A stretch of 64,000 bases of DNA, taken from assembly GCF_024436375.1 (NCBI RefSeq), contig NZ_JAFMZM010000007.1, positions 254,731 through 318,730 on the forward strand, given 5' to 3'. The translations under genes and the position numbers were made by a program. This DNA comes from Nocardioides astragali (GTDB taxonomy: Bacteria > Actinomycetota > Actinomycetes > Propionibacteriales > Nocardioidaceae). Under the pieces are notes generated by a model that did no database searches, was not told where the DNA came from, and was given only the letters and a program-made list of their open reading frames with translations. This document shows, piece after piece, positions 1-8,028 of the stretch (positions within the stretch are counted from its first letter, which is position 1; each line of letters begins with the position of its first letter).

Positions 1-78
1 CATGCAGAGATTCTGGGCCTGCTCCTCCGGGACGTTGACACCGGGGTCGGGTTTTCTTGATGTCGAGCCATCCGACAC
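1..78 (-). CDS. possible N-terminus of a protein cut by the window edge
   Basis: An open frame of 26 codons starts at GTG (78) and runs off the left edge; it reads MSDGSTSRKPDPGVNVPEEQ and on. It begins 17 bases after the stop of the upstream cysteine-rich gene on the same strand, so it could be the next gene of that unit. A perfect 8-bp inverted repeat lies between the two genes and no good Shine-Dalgarno is visible, so the call is weak. No function can be suggested from so few residues. Confidence 0.25.
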   Translation of the reverse strand, partial: MSDGSTSRKPDPGVNVPEEQAQNLCM

Positions 79-95
79 CGAGCCGCTGCGGCTCG
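79..95. terminator. short perfect stem between the first two minus-strand frames
   Basis: CGAGCCGC-T-GCGGCTCG is a perfect 8-bp inverted repeat with a one-base centre, starting directly after the stop codon of the cysteine-rich gene. There is no U-tract. It could be a GC-rich actinobacterial terminator or simply an operator-like palindrome. Confidence 0.35.
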
Positions 96-872
96 TCAGC
101 GTGGATCGGCCGGGTGCAGCGCGAGCGCCGAGCGGGATCGGACGTGCGCCTCGCAGTGGCGGACCAGCTCGGCGTACCCCTCCGGCCCCATCAGCTCCAC
201 GAGCTCGGGCTCGTGGGTGACGTAGACCGGCTCGAGGGCCACGTGCGCCTCGGTGTTGCCCGAGCAGTACCAGTCCAGGTCGTGACCGCCGGGGCCCCAG
301 CCGCGCCGGTCGTACTCGCCGATCGACACCTCGGTGTACGACGCCCCGTCCTGCTGCTCGACGGTGCGGTACTGGCGGCGGATCGGCAGCTGCCAGCACA
401 CGTCAGGCTTGGTCTCGAGCGGGTTGCGGCCCTGTCGCAGCGCGAGGCCGTGCAACGCGCAGCCCGCGCCGCCGGGGCCCCCGGAGGGGGCGAAGTCCGT
501 GCGGTTGTGGAACACGCACGCCTGCTGGCCGTCGTACTCGATCGCCAGGGTCTTGCGCTCGCCGTCGTCGTCGGTCTCGATCCAGTCGGACTTCTTGACC
601 GCCCGTCGGGGGTGCATCTGCCAGTCGTCGGGCGTGAGCTGGGCGACGAAGCCGGCGACCCGCCGCTCGTCGTCCCGGTCGGCGAAGTGCGCGCCGAGCG
701 TGCAGCAGCCGACGTCGGGGGCGTCGGCGTAGATCCCCTGGCAGCCCTGGCCGAAGATGCACATGTAGGCCGAGGTCAGCCACGTGAGGTCGCAGCGGAA
801 CACCTGGCTCTCGTCGGCGGGGTCGGCGAACTCGACGAACGCTCGGGGGAAGACCAGGTCCACTTCAGGCAC
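96..872 (-). CDS. conserved cysteine-rich protein of unknown function
   Basis: This is a 258-aa soluble protein with a cysteine cluster near the N-terminus (about C27, C38, C44, C56, C57) and further cysteines near residues 118, 137 and 160. The pattern suggests a metal or iron-sulfur site, but I do not recognise a named family with confidence. The GTG start at 872 is supported by a TAGGGT -10 element six bases upstream, so the transcript would be leaderless. The gene runs divergently from ppx across a 185-bp gap. No signal peptide or membrane segment is seen. Function unknown. Confidence 0.8.
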   Translation of the reverse strand: MPEVDLVFPRAFVEFADPADESQVFRCDLTWLTSAYMCIFGQGCQGIYADAPDVGCCTLGAHFADRDDERRVAGFVAQLTPDDWQMHPRRAVKKSDWIETDDDGERKTLAIEYDGQQACVFHNRTDFAPSGGPGGAGCALHGLALRQGRNPLETKPDVCWQLPIRRQYRTVEQQDGASYTEVSIGEYDRRGWGPGGHDLDWYCSGNTEAHVALEPVYVTHEPELVELMGPEGYAELVRHCEAHVRSRSALALHPADPR

Positions 873-878
873 CCCACA

Positions 879-884
879 ACCCTA
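879..884 (-). promoter_or_regulatory. -10 element TAGGGT, leaderless promoter
   Basis: TAGGGT on the minus strand lies six bases before the GTG start at 872, the TANNNT-N6-8-start arrangement typical of leaderless actinobacterial transcripts. Confidence 0.55.
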
Positions 885-1044
885 GAGCGCACCCCCTGAC
901 CCGAGCCTGCTGCGCGCCGCCCGGCACGCACGCTTGCTGCGTTGTCGTCAGTCGCCATGGCTCCGCCATGTCTCCCTCCTCCGCCTTGCCATCGCACGCG
1001 CCGGACGCCGCTCGCGACGGCACGGCCCAGCGGGCCCGCTCTAG

Positions 1045-1050
1045 TAGCGT
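1045..1050 (+). promoter_or_regulatory. -10 element TAGCGT, leaderless promoter of ppx
   Basis: TAGCGT is followed by seven bases and then the ATG at 1058. It supports that ATG as the start over the in-frame ATG at 968. Confidence 0.55.
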
Positions 1051-1057
1051 GGCGGGC

Positions 1058-2002
1058 ATGCGCCTGGGCGTCCTCGACATCGGATCCAACACCGGCCACC
1101 TGCTGGTGGTGGACGCGCACGGTGGCGCCGCGCCGCTCCCCGCCTCCTCGCACAAGCAGCCCCTGCGCCTGGCCGAGCACCTGGACGAGGAGGGCGCGGT
1201 CACCAAGAAGGGCATCAAGGCCCTCACCGACTTCTGCGCCACGGCCACCGAGATCGCCGAGGACAAGGGCTGCGAGGAGATGCTGGGCTTCGCGACGTCG
1301 GCCGTGCGTGACGCGGTCAACTCCCACGAGGTCCTGGCCCACGTCGAGGAGCACACCGGCGTCGAGCTGGAGGTGCTCTCCGGTGAGGACGAGGCGCGGC
1401 TGACCTTCCTGGCCGTACGCCGCTGGTTCGGCTGGTCGGCCGGCCGGCTGGCGGTGTTCGACATCGGCGGCGGCTCGCTCGAGATCGCGGCGGGCACCGA
1501 CGAGGCGCCCGACGTGGCGTGGTCGCTCCCCCTCGGGGCCGCCCGGATGGCTCGCCTGTGGTTCGACGGCGGTCAGCCCGGTGAGGCCGAGATCCGAGAG
1601 CTGCGCAAGCAGATCCGCGCCGAGATCGCCCGCGACGCCGGCCACCTGCTGCGTCCCGGCGTGCCCGACCGGGCCGCGGCCACGTCGAAGACCTTCCGCT
1701 CGCTGGCGCGCATCTGCGGCGCGGCGCCGAGCGGCGACGGGCCTCTGGTGCCGCGGGTGCTCGAGCTCGAGGCGCTGTCCGACTGGATCCCCAAGCTGAT
1801 GGCGCTCTCCGCCGACGAGCTCGCCGCGCTCCCGGGCGTCTCGCCGAGTCGTACGCACCAGATCGTGCCGGGCGCGCTGGTGGCCGAGGCGTGCATGGAC
1901 ATCTTCGACCTGGGGGCCCTGGAGGTCTGCCCCTGGGCGCTGCGCGAGGGCGTGATCCTCGAGCGCCTCGACCAGATCTCGGTCGTCACGAGGCTGGGCT
2001 GA
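1058..2002 (+). CDS. ppx: exopolyphosphatase / pppGpp phosphohydrolase (Ppx/GppA family)
   Basis: This 314-aa protein belongs to the actin-fold Ppx/GppA family, which removes terminal phosphate from polyphosphate or pppGpp. The first phosphate-binding loop DIGSNT is at residues 7-12 and the second, FDIGGGSLE, is near residues 132-140. The start at 1058 places the first loop at the usual distance from the N-terminus; an upstream in-frame ATG at 968 would add 30 low-complexity residues and lies before the -10 element. Its length matches the short single-module mycobacterial-type enzymes rather than the roughly 500-aa E. coli Ppx. The isomerase gene begins three bases after its stop, so the two are probably cotranscribed. 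Confidence 0.9.
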   Translation: MRLGVLDIGSNTGHLLVVDAHGGAAPLPASSHKQPLRLAEHLDEEGAVTKKGIKALTDFCATATEIAEDKGCEEMLGFATSAVRDAVNSHEVLAHVEEHTGVELEVLSGEDEARLTFLAVRRWFGWSAGRLAVFDIGGGSLEIAAGTDEAPDVAWSLPLGAARMARLWFDGGQPGEAEIRELRKQIRAEIARDAGHLLRPGVPDRAAATSKTFRSLARICGAAPSGDGPLVPRVLELEALSDWIPKLMALSADELAALPGVSPSRTHQIVPGALVAEACMDIFDLGALEVCPWALREGVILERLDQISVVTRLG

Positions 2003-2005
2003 GCC

Positions 2006-2809
2006 ATGTCCCCCTCCGCGACCCCGAAGATCGCCCTCTCCACCGCCTCGGTCTACCCCGAGTCGACGGCCCACGGCTTCGGCTGGGCCTCGTCGCTGGG
2101 CTACGACGCGGTCGAGGTGATGGTGGGCATCGACGCGCTGAGCCAGCAGGTCGACGCTGTCAAGAAGCTCAGCGACCACCACGGGGTCCCCGTCTGCGCG
2201 GTCCATGCGCCCTGCCTGCTCTTCACCCAGCGGGTGTGGGGCACCGAGCCCTGGGGCAAGCTCGAGAGGTCGGCCGAGATGGCTGATGCGGTCGGCGCAG
2301 ACGTCGTCGTCGTGCACCCGCCGTTCAGGTGGCAGCGGGACTACGCCGCCGGCTTCGTCGAGGGGATCGCCTCCCTGGAGGCCCGCACCGGTATCGCCTT
2401 CGCGGTCGAGAACATGTATCCGTGGCGGGCGTCCTCGCGTCGCGCGATGGAGATGTACGTCCCCGGCTGGGACCCCAGCACCGAGGACTACGCCAACACC
2501 ACCATCGACCTCTCCCACGCCGCGATCGCCCGCAGCGACGTCATCGAGATGGCCCAGCGGATGGGCGAGCGACTGCGTCACATCCACCTCACGGACGGGA
2601 CCGGGTCGGCCAAGGACGAGCACCTCGTGCCGGGGCGGGGGGTGATGCGGGCGGGCGAGTTCCTGCACCACCTCGCCCGCACCGACTTCTCCGGTCACGT
2701 GGTGCTGGAGATCAACACCCGCCGGTGCGCCAACCGTGCCGAGCGCGAGGCGGACCTGCGCGAGTCACTCGAGTTCGCCCGCGCCCACCTGGCGGTGACC
2801 ACCCCGTGA
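2006..2809 (+). CDS. sugar phosphate isomerase/epimerase (xylose isomerase-like TIM barrel)
   Basis: This 267-aa protein has the AP endonuclease 2 / xylose isomerase-like TIM-barrel pattern: a conserved VHAPC segment, a VVVHPPF strand, ENMYPW as a metal-ligand strand, HIHLTDGTGSAKDEH as a His-rich metal loop and VVLEINT near the C-terminus. The actual substrate is unknown. It follows ppx by three bases and precedes a TetR regulator by seven, so it is the middle gene of a compact operon. The ppx-isomerase pairing is conserved in mycobacteria (Rv0496/Rv0498), which makes the neighbourhood informative but not the substrate. Confidence 0.85.
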   Translation: MSPSATPKIALSTASVYPESTAHGFGWASSLGYDAVEVMVGIDALSQQVDAVKKLSDHHGVPVCAVHAPCLLFTQRVWGTEPWGKLERSAEMADAVGADVVVVHPPFRWQRDYAAGFVEGIASLEARTGIAFAVENMYPWRASSRRAMEMYVPGWDPSTEDYANTTIDLSHAAIARSDVIEMAQRMGERLRHIHLTDGTGSAKDEHLVPGRGVMRAGEFLHHLARTDFSGHVVLEINTRRCANRAEREADLRESLEFARAHLAVTTP

Positions 2810-2816
2810 GCAGGCC

Positions 2817-3410
2817 GTGGCCGCGCGCGTGACCCGGGGCCGGCGCCCGGGTGCCCCGGACACCCGGGCCGAGGTGCTGGCCGCAGCGCGGGCGTCGTTC
2901 GGAGAGAAGGGCTTCCGCGGTACGACGATCCGTGGCGTGGCGTCGGCGGCCGGCGTCGACCCCGCCCTGGTGCACCACTACTTCGGCACCAAGGACGACC
3001 TCTTCATCGCCGCCCTGCAGATCCCGGTGGACCCGCGCGAGGTGATGGCCCCGGTCGTGGCGGCCGGCCCCGACGGCGCCGGGGAGCGGCTCCTGCGGAC
3101 CTTCCTCGGGGTCTGGGACGACCCCGAGGTCCAGCCCGGCCTGCTGGCGGTGGCTCGATCGATGATGTCCGACGACACGGCGGGGCTCGTGCGCGATGCG
3201 TTCCTCCCCGTCGTGGTGGGCCCGGTGCTCGCCGCGCTGGTGCGGGACCGGCCCGAGGTGCGGATCCCCCTCGTGGCGAGCCAGGTGGTCGGCATCATCG
3301 TGGCGCGCTACGTCGTCGCGTTCCCGGCCATGGCGCAGATGCCCGCCGAGGACCTCGTCGCGCGGATCGGTCCGGTGCTGCAGCACTACCTGACCGGCGA
3401 CCTGCCCTGA
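2817..3410 (+). CDS. TetR/AcrR family transcriptional regulator
   Basis: This 197-aa protein has a typical TetR N-terminal DNA-binding domain: residues about 25-50 read TTIRGVASAAGVDPALVHHY, followed by FGTKDDLF. The C-terminal helical domain ends with QHYLTGDLP, characteristic of the TetR_C group found widely in actinobacteria. The GTG start at 2817 is seven bases after the isomerase stop. A 22-bp palindrome lies 16 bp downstream of its stop and in front of the peroxidase gene, and is a plausible operator. The ligand cannot be predicted. Confidence 0.9.
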   Translation: MAARVTRGRRPGAPDTRAEVLAAARASFGEKGFRGTTIRGVASAAGVDPALVHHYFGTKDDLFIAALQIPVDPREVMAPVVAAGPDGAGERLLRTFLGVWDDPEVQPGLLAVARSMMSDDTAGLVRDAFLPVVVGPVLAALVRDRPEVRIPLVASQVVGIIVARYVVAFPAMAQMPAEDLVARIGPVLQHYLTGDLP

Positions 3411-3426
3411 CCCTCCCCGGACCTGG

Positions 3427-3448
3427 GCATCGGCAGTTCTACCGATGC
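3427..3448. promoter_or_regulatory. 22-bp palindrome, candidate TetR operator
   Basis: GCATCGG-N8-CCGATGC is a perfect 7-bp inverted repeat whose inner bases (AG..CT) are also symmetric. Its length and location, between the TetR gene and the peroxidase gene, fit a TetR-family operator. It could alternatively act as a terminator stem for the upstream operon, although no U-tract follows. Confidence 0.5.
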
Positions 3449-3479
3449 GCGCTGGGCGTGCGACCGGCACGCTGCTGAC

Positions 3480-5110
3480 ATGCCACGGACCCCAGAAGGA
3501 CGTACACCCCGCCACGGCCGCGAGAGCTTCTTCATCGAGGGGGAGGGCGTCGTCGCCGCTGACCCTGCAGACGTACCTCCCGTCACCGCCCGCGCCAACA
3601 CCACGGCCGCCAGCGGTCCCGCACTGGCCGCCGCGCCGACGTTCCGCTTCTCCCGCCTGGGTCCGCCGGGCGTACGCCTGCCCGAGGCGACGCTGCGCAA
3701 GGTCGCGCTCGCGATGACCGGGGGGTCGGACGTGGACGGCACGATCCCGGCCGGCTCACCTACCTCGGCCAGTTCGTCGACCACGACCTGACGTTCGACG
3801 CCACCACAGTGGCCTTCGGCGACAACGTCTCGCCGGCCGCGCTGCTACAGGGGCGCTCGCCGACGCTGGACCTCGACAGCCTCTACGGCGCGGGACCGCT
3901 CGACCCAGTGTCGGCGGACTTCTACGAGGCCGACCGCACCCGCCTCAAGGTCGGGAGGACGACGCGCATCGGCGGCGACCAGGCCCGGGTGGGCTTCGAC
4001 GTGCCGCGCGTCGGCACGGGGTCTGCGTCGGACGAGCGCCTGGCCGCCATCCCGGACCGCCGCAACGACGAGAACCTCGTGGTCGCCCAGACCCACGCGG
4101 CGATGATCCGTTTCCACAACCGGGTCGTGGCGGGACTCGGACCGGCCACCCCAACCGCCGACCGGTTCGAGAAGGCGCGGCGCAAGGTGGTGCTGCACTA
4201 CCAGTGGATGCTGCGCACCGACTACCTGGCGCGGATCTGCGACGGCGACGTCGTCACCGACGTCTTCACCAACGGCCGCAAGGTCGTCGACCCCGGTGCC
4301 GACCCGCTGAGCATGCCGACGATGCCGGTGGAGTTCTCGGTCGCCGCGTTCCGGCTGGGTCACGCGATGATCCGGGAGGCCTACGACTGGAACGCCCGCT
4401 TCCCCGACGGCTCCGGGAGCCTCGACCTGCTGTTCTTCTTCTCCGGCACGAGCGGTGGCCTCGGGGGTGACCCGACGCTGCCGTCGAACTGGATCGCCGA
4501 CTGGCGCCGCCTCTACCGCTTCGCCCAGGTCGGACGCGACGACCTCAAGCCGCCGGCGGGCGAGTTCAACCTGGCCCGCCGCATCGACACCCGGCTCGTC
4601 GACCCGCTCGCGGCGCTGCCCGCCGGGTCGTTCGGAGGTGCCGCCACCGAGGAGGGCACCATCCGCGCCAACCTGGCCTTCCGCAACCTGATGCGGGCCC
4701 GGATGCTGCGGCTCGCCAGCGGGCAGCAGATGGCGGCGCTCCTGCGTGCCGCCGGTGTGCCCGTGACCACCCTGACCAAGGCGCAGCTGCGCAACGGCGC
4801 CGGCGGTCGGGGCTCGGCCCAGCTCGACGGCCTCACCGACGCCCAGCGCGAGGCCTTCCTAGCGGACGCGCCCCTCTGGTTCTACGTCCTGCGCGAGGCA
4901 GAGCTCAACGACGGTCGACTGACCGGCGTGGGCGCCCGCCTGGTGGTGGAGACGTTCCACCGGGCGATGGAGGGCAGCAGCCACTCGATCGTCCGCAACC
5001 CCGGGTTCCGGCCGGACCTGGGCGAGAAGGACGGCCGGTTCCGGATGGCCGACCTGCTTCTCTTCGCGTTCGAGGGGAAGAAGGCGCTGCTCGCCCCGCT
5101 GGGCGACTGA
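3480..5110 (+). pseudogene. animal-type heme peroxidase, frameshifted
   Basis: The coding sequence is split by a one-base loss near 3754. The first frame from ATG 3480 reads to IPAG, and the second frame continues LTYLGQFVDHDLTFD and on to 5110. Together they make about 543 aa of the animal-type heme peroxidase family. Family hallmarks are present: the distal-His segment GQFVDHDLT directly after the shift, THAAMIRFHNRVV, YLARICDG and FRLGHAMIREAY, which carries the proximal His. If the shift is real, the downstream part could only start internally (GTG 3809) and would lack the distal His. A sequencing or assembly error is equally possible. The TetR-operator-like palindrome upstream suggests regulation by the preceding regulator. 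Confidence 0.8.
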
Positions 5111-5136
5111 GGGGTGATCGGGCGGAGATTGAGGGA

Positions 5137-5166
5137 TTGACGGACCGCGTCTGCCGGGCGCACAAT
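5137..5166 (+). promoter_or_regulatory. promoter of the ABC exporter: TTGACG-N18-CACAAT
   Basis: A consensus-like -35 (TTGACG, 5137-5142), an 18-bp spacer and a -10 (CACAAT, 5161-5166) lie seven bases before the ATG at 5174, so the message is probably leaderless. Confidence 0.55.
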
Positions 5167-5173
5167 TCAACAC

Positions 5174-5893
5174 ATGATGAAAAACATCGTGGAGGTGCGC
5201 GACCTCGTCGTCGTACGCGGTGCGCGGGAGGTGCTGCCCGGCATCTCGCTCGGCGTGGCACCCGGTGTCACCGGGCTGCTGGGGCCGAGCGGGTGCGGCA
5301 AGACCACATTGATGCGCTGCCTCGTCGGCGCGCAGCAGGTGCGCTCGGGGACTGTCGAGGTGCTCGGTGAGCCCGCCGGAAGTGCCGCGCTGCGCACTCG
5401 GATCGGCTACGTCACCCAGTCCGCCAGCGTGTACGACGACCTGACCGTGGCGGAGAACCTCACCTTCTTCTCACGGGTGCTCGGCGTCGACCGGCGCTCG
5501 GTCGACGAAGCCATCAGCGTGGTCGGTCTGGCCGACCACCAGCGGCAGGTGGTCGGCAACCTCTCCGGCGGCCAGCGCAGCCGGGTCAGCCTGGCGGTCG
5601 CGCTGCTCGGCACCCCCGACCTGCTGGTGCTCGACGAGCCCACCGTCGGCCTCGACCCGGTCTTGCGGCGTGACCTGTGGGAGCTGTTCCACCGGCTCGC
5701 CGACCTCGGCGCCGCCGTGCTGGTCTCCAGCCACGTCATGGACGAGGCGGAGCGGTGTCACCGCCTGCTGCTGATGCGCGAGGGCCGGATCATCGCGGAC
5801 GGGTCGCCCGACGAGATCCGCGAGCGCACCGGAGCCGCGGACATCGAGCAGGCGTTCCTCCGGCTCGTCGAGGGTCAGGAGGAAGTGGCATGA
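5174..5893 (+). CDS. ABC transporter ATP-binding protein
   Basis: This 239-aa cytoplasmic ATPase would power export by the permease encoded immediately downstream. The Walker A loop GPSGCGKT is at residues 37-44, the signature LSGGQ near residue 131 and Walker B LLVLDEPTVGLDP near residue 150, followed by a switch histidine in VLVSSHVMDEA. The sequence is of the DrrA/ABC-2 exporter type. It overlaps the permease gene by four bases (ATGA), so the two are translationally coupled. The substrate is unknown; multidrug or lipid-like export is usual for the family. Confidence 0.92.
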   Translation: MMKNIVEVRDLVVVRGAREVLPGISLGVAPGVTGLLGPSGCGKTTLMRCLVGAQQVRSGTVEVLGEPAGSAALRTRIGYVTQSASVYDDLTVAENLTFFSRVLGVDRRSVDEAISVVGLADHQRQVVGNLSGGQRSRVSLAVALLGTPDLLVLDEPTVGLDPVLRRDLWELFHRLADLGAAVLVSSHVMDEAERCHRLLLMREGRIIADGSPDEIRERTGAADIEQAFLRLVEGQEEVA

Positions 5894-6639
5894 GCACCCC
5901 CATGAGCACCCGCATCACGTTCGCCGTCGCGGGCCGCGTGCTGACCCAGGTCCGTCGCGACCACCGCACGCTGGTGATGCTGCTCGTCGTCCCCTGCGTG
6001 CTGATCAGCCTGCTGTGGTGGATGTTCGAGGACCTGCCGGGCGACCTCTTCGACCGCTTCGGCCCGGGCCTGCTGGCGATGTTCCCCTTCATCGTCATGT
6101 TCCTGGTCACGAGCGTGACGACGTTGCGGGAGCGGTCGTCCGGCACGCTGGAGCGGCTGCTGACGATGCCGATGGGGAAGCTCGACTTCCTCCTCGGCTA
6201 CGCCCTCGCCTTCGGCCTCCTCGCCGCGGTCCAGTCGGCGCTGGCCGTGGCGGTGAGCGTCGGGCTGCTCGGGCTGGACGTCAACGGCCCGGTCTGGCTG
6301 CTCGGGGTCGTCGCCGTCGTCGACGCCGTCCTGGGGACGGCGCTGGGGCTGCTGGTCAGCGCCTTCGCCACGACCGAGTTCCAGGCGGTCCAGTTCATGC
6401 CCGCCTTCGTGCTCCCGCAGATCCTGCTCTGCGGGCTCTTCGTGCCTCGCGAGGCGATGCCGGGCGTGCTCGAGCTGGTCAGCAACGTGCTGCCCCTGTC
6501 GTACGCCGTCGACGCGATGCAGGAGCTGGTGGGCGCGGCCGACGAGGGCGAGGTCTGGCGGGCTGTCGCGGTCGTGGCCTGCTTCGCCGCCGCCGCGCTC
6601 GTCATGGGCGCCGCGACGCTCAGGCGCCGGACGCCCTGA
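5890..6639 (+). CDS. ABC-2 type transporter permease
   Basis: This 249-aa membrane protein has about six hydrophobic helices: near residues 27-46, 61-80, 107-130, 136-160, 165-190 and 222-243. It carries the ABC-2 signature region FVPREAMPGVLELVSNVLPLS. It forms the transmembrane half of the exporter with the preceding ATPase. The ATG start overlaps the ATPase stop by four bases. Its 3' end overlaps the convergent small membrane protein gene by 20 bases. Confidence 0.9.
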   Translation: MSTPMSTRITFAVAGRVLTQVRRDHRTLVMLLVVPCVLISLLWWMFEDLPGDLFDRFGPGLLAMFPFIVMFLVTSVTTLRERSSGTLERLLTMPMGKLDFLLGYALAFGLLAAVQSALAVAVSVGLLGLDVNGPVWLLGVVAVVDAVLGTALGLLVSAFATTEFQAVQFMPAFVLPQILLCGLFVPREAMPGVLELVSNVLPLSYAVDAMQELVGAADEGEVWRAVAVVACFAAAALVMGAATLRRRTP

Positions 6640-7000
6640 CCCGGGTGAACAGCCAGGCGGCAAACGCGAAGAGGCCGGCGTACATCAGCGTCAGCATGAC
6701 GACGTCGGCGACCGACGCCTTCACGTCGTCCGTGGCGACGAGGCCGACCGACCACAGCCCGGCCACGACCGTGCTGACGGCCGCAACGCCGAGCGCCATG
6801 GCCATGCCGCGGGGGCGGAACCCGGTGACCACGGCGACGACCAGCCCGGCCACCGGAGCGGCGAGGTAGACCGCGTCGCGATCGCCGTCACCGACGATGC
6901 CCAGGGCGCCGATGCCCAGCAGCAGGAAGGCGACCGCGGCGAGGGCGACGCCGAGGGCGAGGACGTACTGCGCGGTCGGCGTGGACGGGGTTCGGGTCAT
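6620..7000 (-). CDS. small four-helix membrane protein
   Basis: This 126-aa protein consists almost entirely of four predicted membrane helices (about residues 11-33, 44-60, 67-86 and 98-119) joined by short loops. No catalytic motif is visible and I do not recognise the family. Its start is supported by a TACCGT -10 element seven bases upstream. It is convergent with, and overlaps, the ABC permease, and runs divergently from proline dehydrogenase; the two divergent starts are 83 bases apart. Confidence 0.75.
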   Translation of the reverse strand: MTRTPSTPTAQYVLALGVALAAVAFLLLGIGALGIVGDGDRDAVYLAAPVAGLVVAVVTGFRPRGMAMALGVAAVSTVVAGLWSVGLVATDDVKASVADVVMLTLMYAGLFAFAAWLFTRVRASGA

Positions 7001-7007
7001 GCCGACG

Positions 7008-7013
7008 ACGGTA
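7008..7013 (-). promoter_or_regulatory. -10 element TACCGT, leaderless promoter
   Basis: On the minus strand TACCGT precedes the ATG at 7000 by seven bases. Confidence 0.5.
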
Positions 7014-7070
7014 GGTGCGAGCGCGTGGCGATGGGTGGAGGACCTGTGAAGGAACGGTAGAGGATCGGCG

Positions 7071-7076
7071 TAGCCT
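7071..7076 (+). promoter_or_regulatory. -10 element TAGCCT, leaderless promoter of proline dehydrogenase
   Basis: TAGCCT is followed by seven bases and then the ATG at 7084. This favours 7084 as the start over the in-frame GTG at 7015. Confidence 0.55.
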
Positions 7077-7083
7077 GTCGCCC

Positions 7084-8019
7084 ATGTCGTTGCTCCGCCA
7101 GCCGATCCTGCTCCTCTCCCGCAGCCAGGGCGTCAAGAAGCTCGTGTCCACGATGCCCGTCTCCAGCGGCATCATCACCAGCTACGTCCCCGGTGAGGGC
7201 ACGGCCGACGCCGTACGCGCCACCTCGACCCTGGTCGGGGACGGACTGCGGGTGACGCTGGACTACCTCGGCGAGGACACCACCGACGTCGCCCAGGCCG
7301 AGGCCACGGTCGCGGCCTACAAGGAGCTCCTGGCCGAGCTCTCCGCCCGCGGCCACGCGAGCCACGCCGAGGTGTCGGTCAAGCTCAGCGCGATCGGCCA
7401 GTCCCTCGGAGCCAACGGGCACAAGGTGGCGCTGGAGAACGCGCGTGACATCTGCCGGGCGGCCCGCAACGCCGGCACCACGGTGACCCTCGACATGGAG
7501 GACCACACCACCACCGACTCGACGCTCTCGATCCTGCGCGAGCTCCGCAAGGACTTCCCCGAGACCGGAGCCGTGCTGCAGGCGATGCTGCACCGCACCG
7601 AGGCCGACTGCCGCGCGCTGGCCTACGAGGGATCGCGGGTGCGGCTGTGCAAGGGCGCCTACATGGAGCCCGAGGATGTCGCCTTCCAGGACAAGCTCGA
7701 GATCGACAAGGCCTACGTCCGGTGCCTCAAGGTGCTGCTCGGCGGCCAGGGCTACCCGATGATCGCGACGCACGACCCGCGGATGATCCAGATCGCCTCC
7801 TCGCTCGCCAGCCGGTTCGGCCGGCGCCCGGGGACGTACGAGTTCCAGATGCTCTACGGCATCCGGCCCGAGGAGCAGAAGCGCCTGGCCGCGGCGGGGG
7901 AGACCATGCGCGTCTACATCCCCTACGGCACCGAGTGGTACGGCTACCTCATGCGGCGCCTGGCCGAGAAGCCCCAGAACCTCGCATTCTTCGCGCGCTC
8001 CCTCGTCTCCAAGAAGTAG
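7084..8019 (+). CDS. proline dehydrogenase
   Basis: This 311-aa monofunctional FAD enzyme oxidises proline to 1-pyrroline-5-carboxylate and passes electrons to the quinone pool. The TIM-barrel signatures include DMEDHTTTDSTL, RLCKGAYMEPEDVA, IATHDPRMI, FQMLYGIRPEEQ and the C-terminal RVYIPYGTEWYGYLMRRLAEK segment that binds substrate and FAD. The start at 7084 gives the usual length; an upstream GTG at 7015 would precede the -10 element. proC follows after nine bases, which places a catabolic and a biosynthetic proline enzyme side by side. Confidence 0.95.
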   Translation: MSLLRQPILLLSRSQGVKKLVSTMPVSSGIITSYVPGEGTADAVRATSTLVGDGLRVTLDYLGEDTTDVAQAEATVAAYKELLAELSARGHASHAEVSVKLSAIGQSLGANGHKVALENARDICRAARNAGTTVTLDMEDHTTTDSTLSILRELRKDFPETGAVLQAMLHRTEADCRALAYEGSRVRLCKGAYMEPEDVAFQDKLEIDKAYVRCLKVLLGGQGYPMIATHDPRMIQIASSLASRFGRRPGTYEFQMLYGIRPEEQKRLAAAGETMRVYIPYGTEWYGYLMRRLAEKPQNLAFFARSLVSKK

Positions 8020-8028
8020 GTTGCCACT

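Noticed and set aside
968..1057. Earlier ATG for ppx giving 30 more residues
   Set aside because: The extension is low complexity, lies before a good -10 element, and is not part of the Ppx/GppA fold.
776..2698. A 640-codon open frame on the minus strand
   Set aside because: It is antisense to ppx and the isomerase; composition is Arg/Gly/Asp/His-rich high-GC shadow with no family motifs.
3809..5110. A separate peroxidase gene starting at GTG 3809
   Set aside because: Homology continues upstream of this codon in the same frame to 3755 and then in the other frame, so it is the second part of one frameshifted gene.
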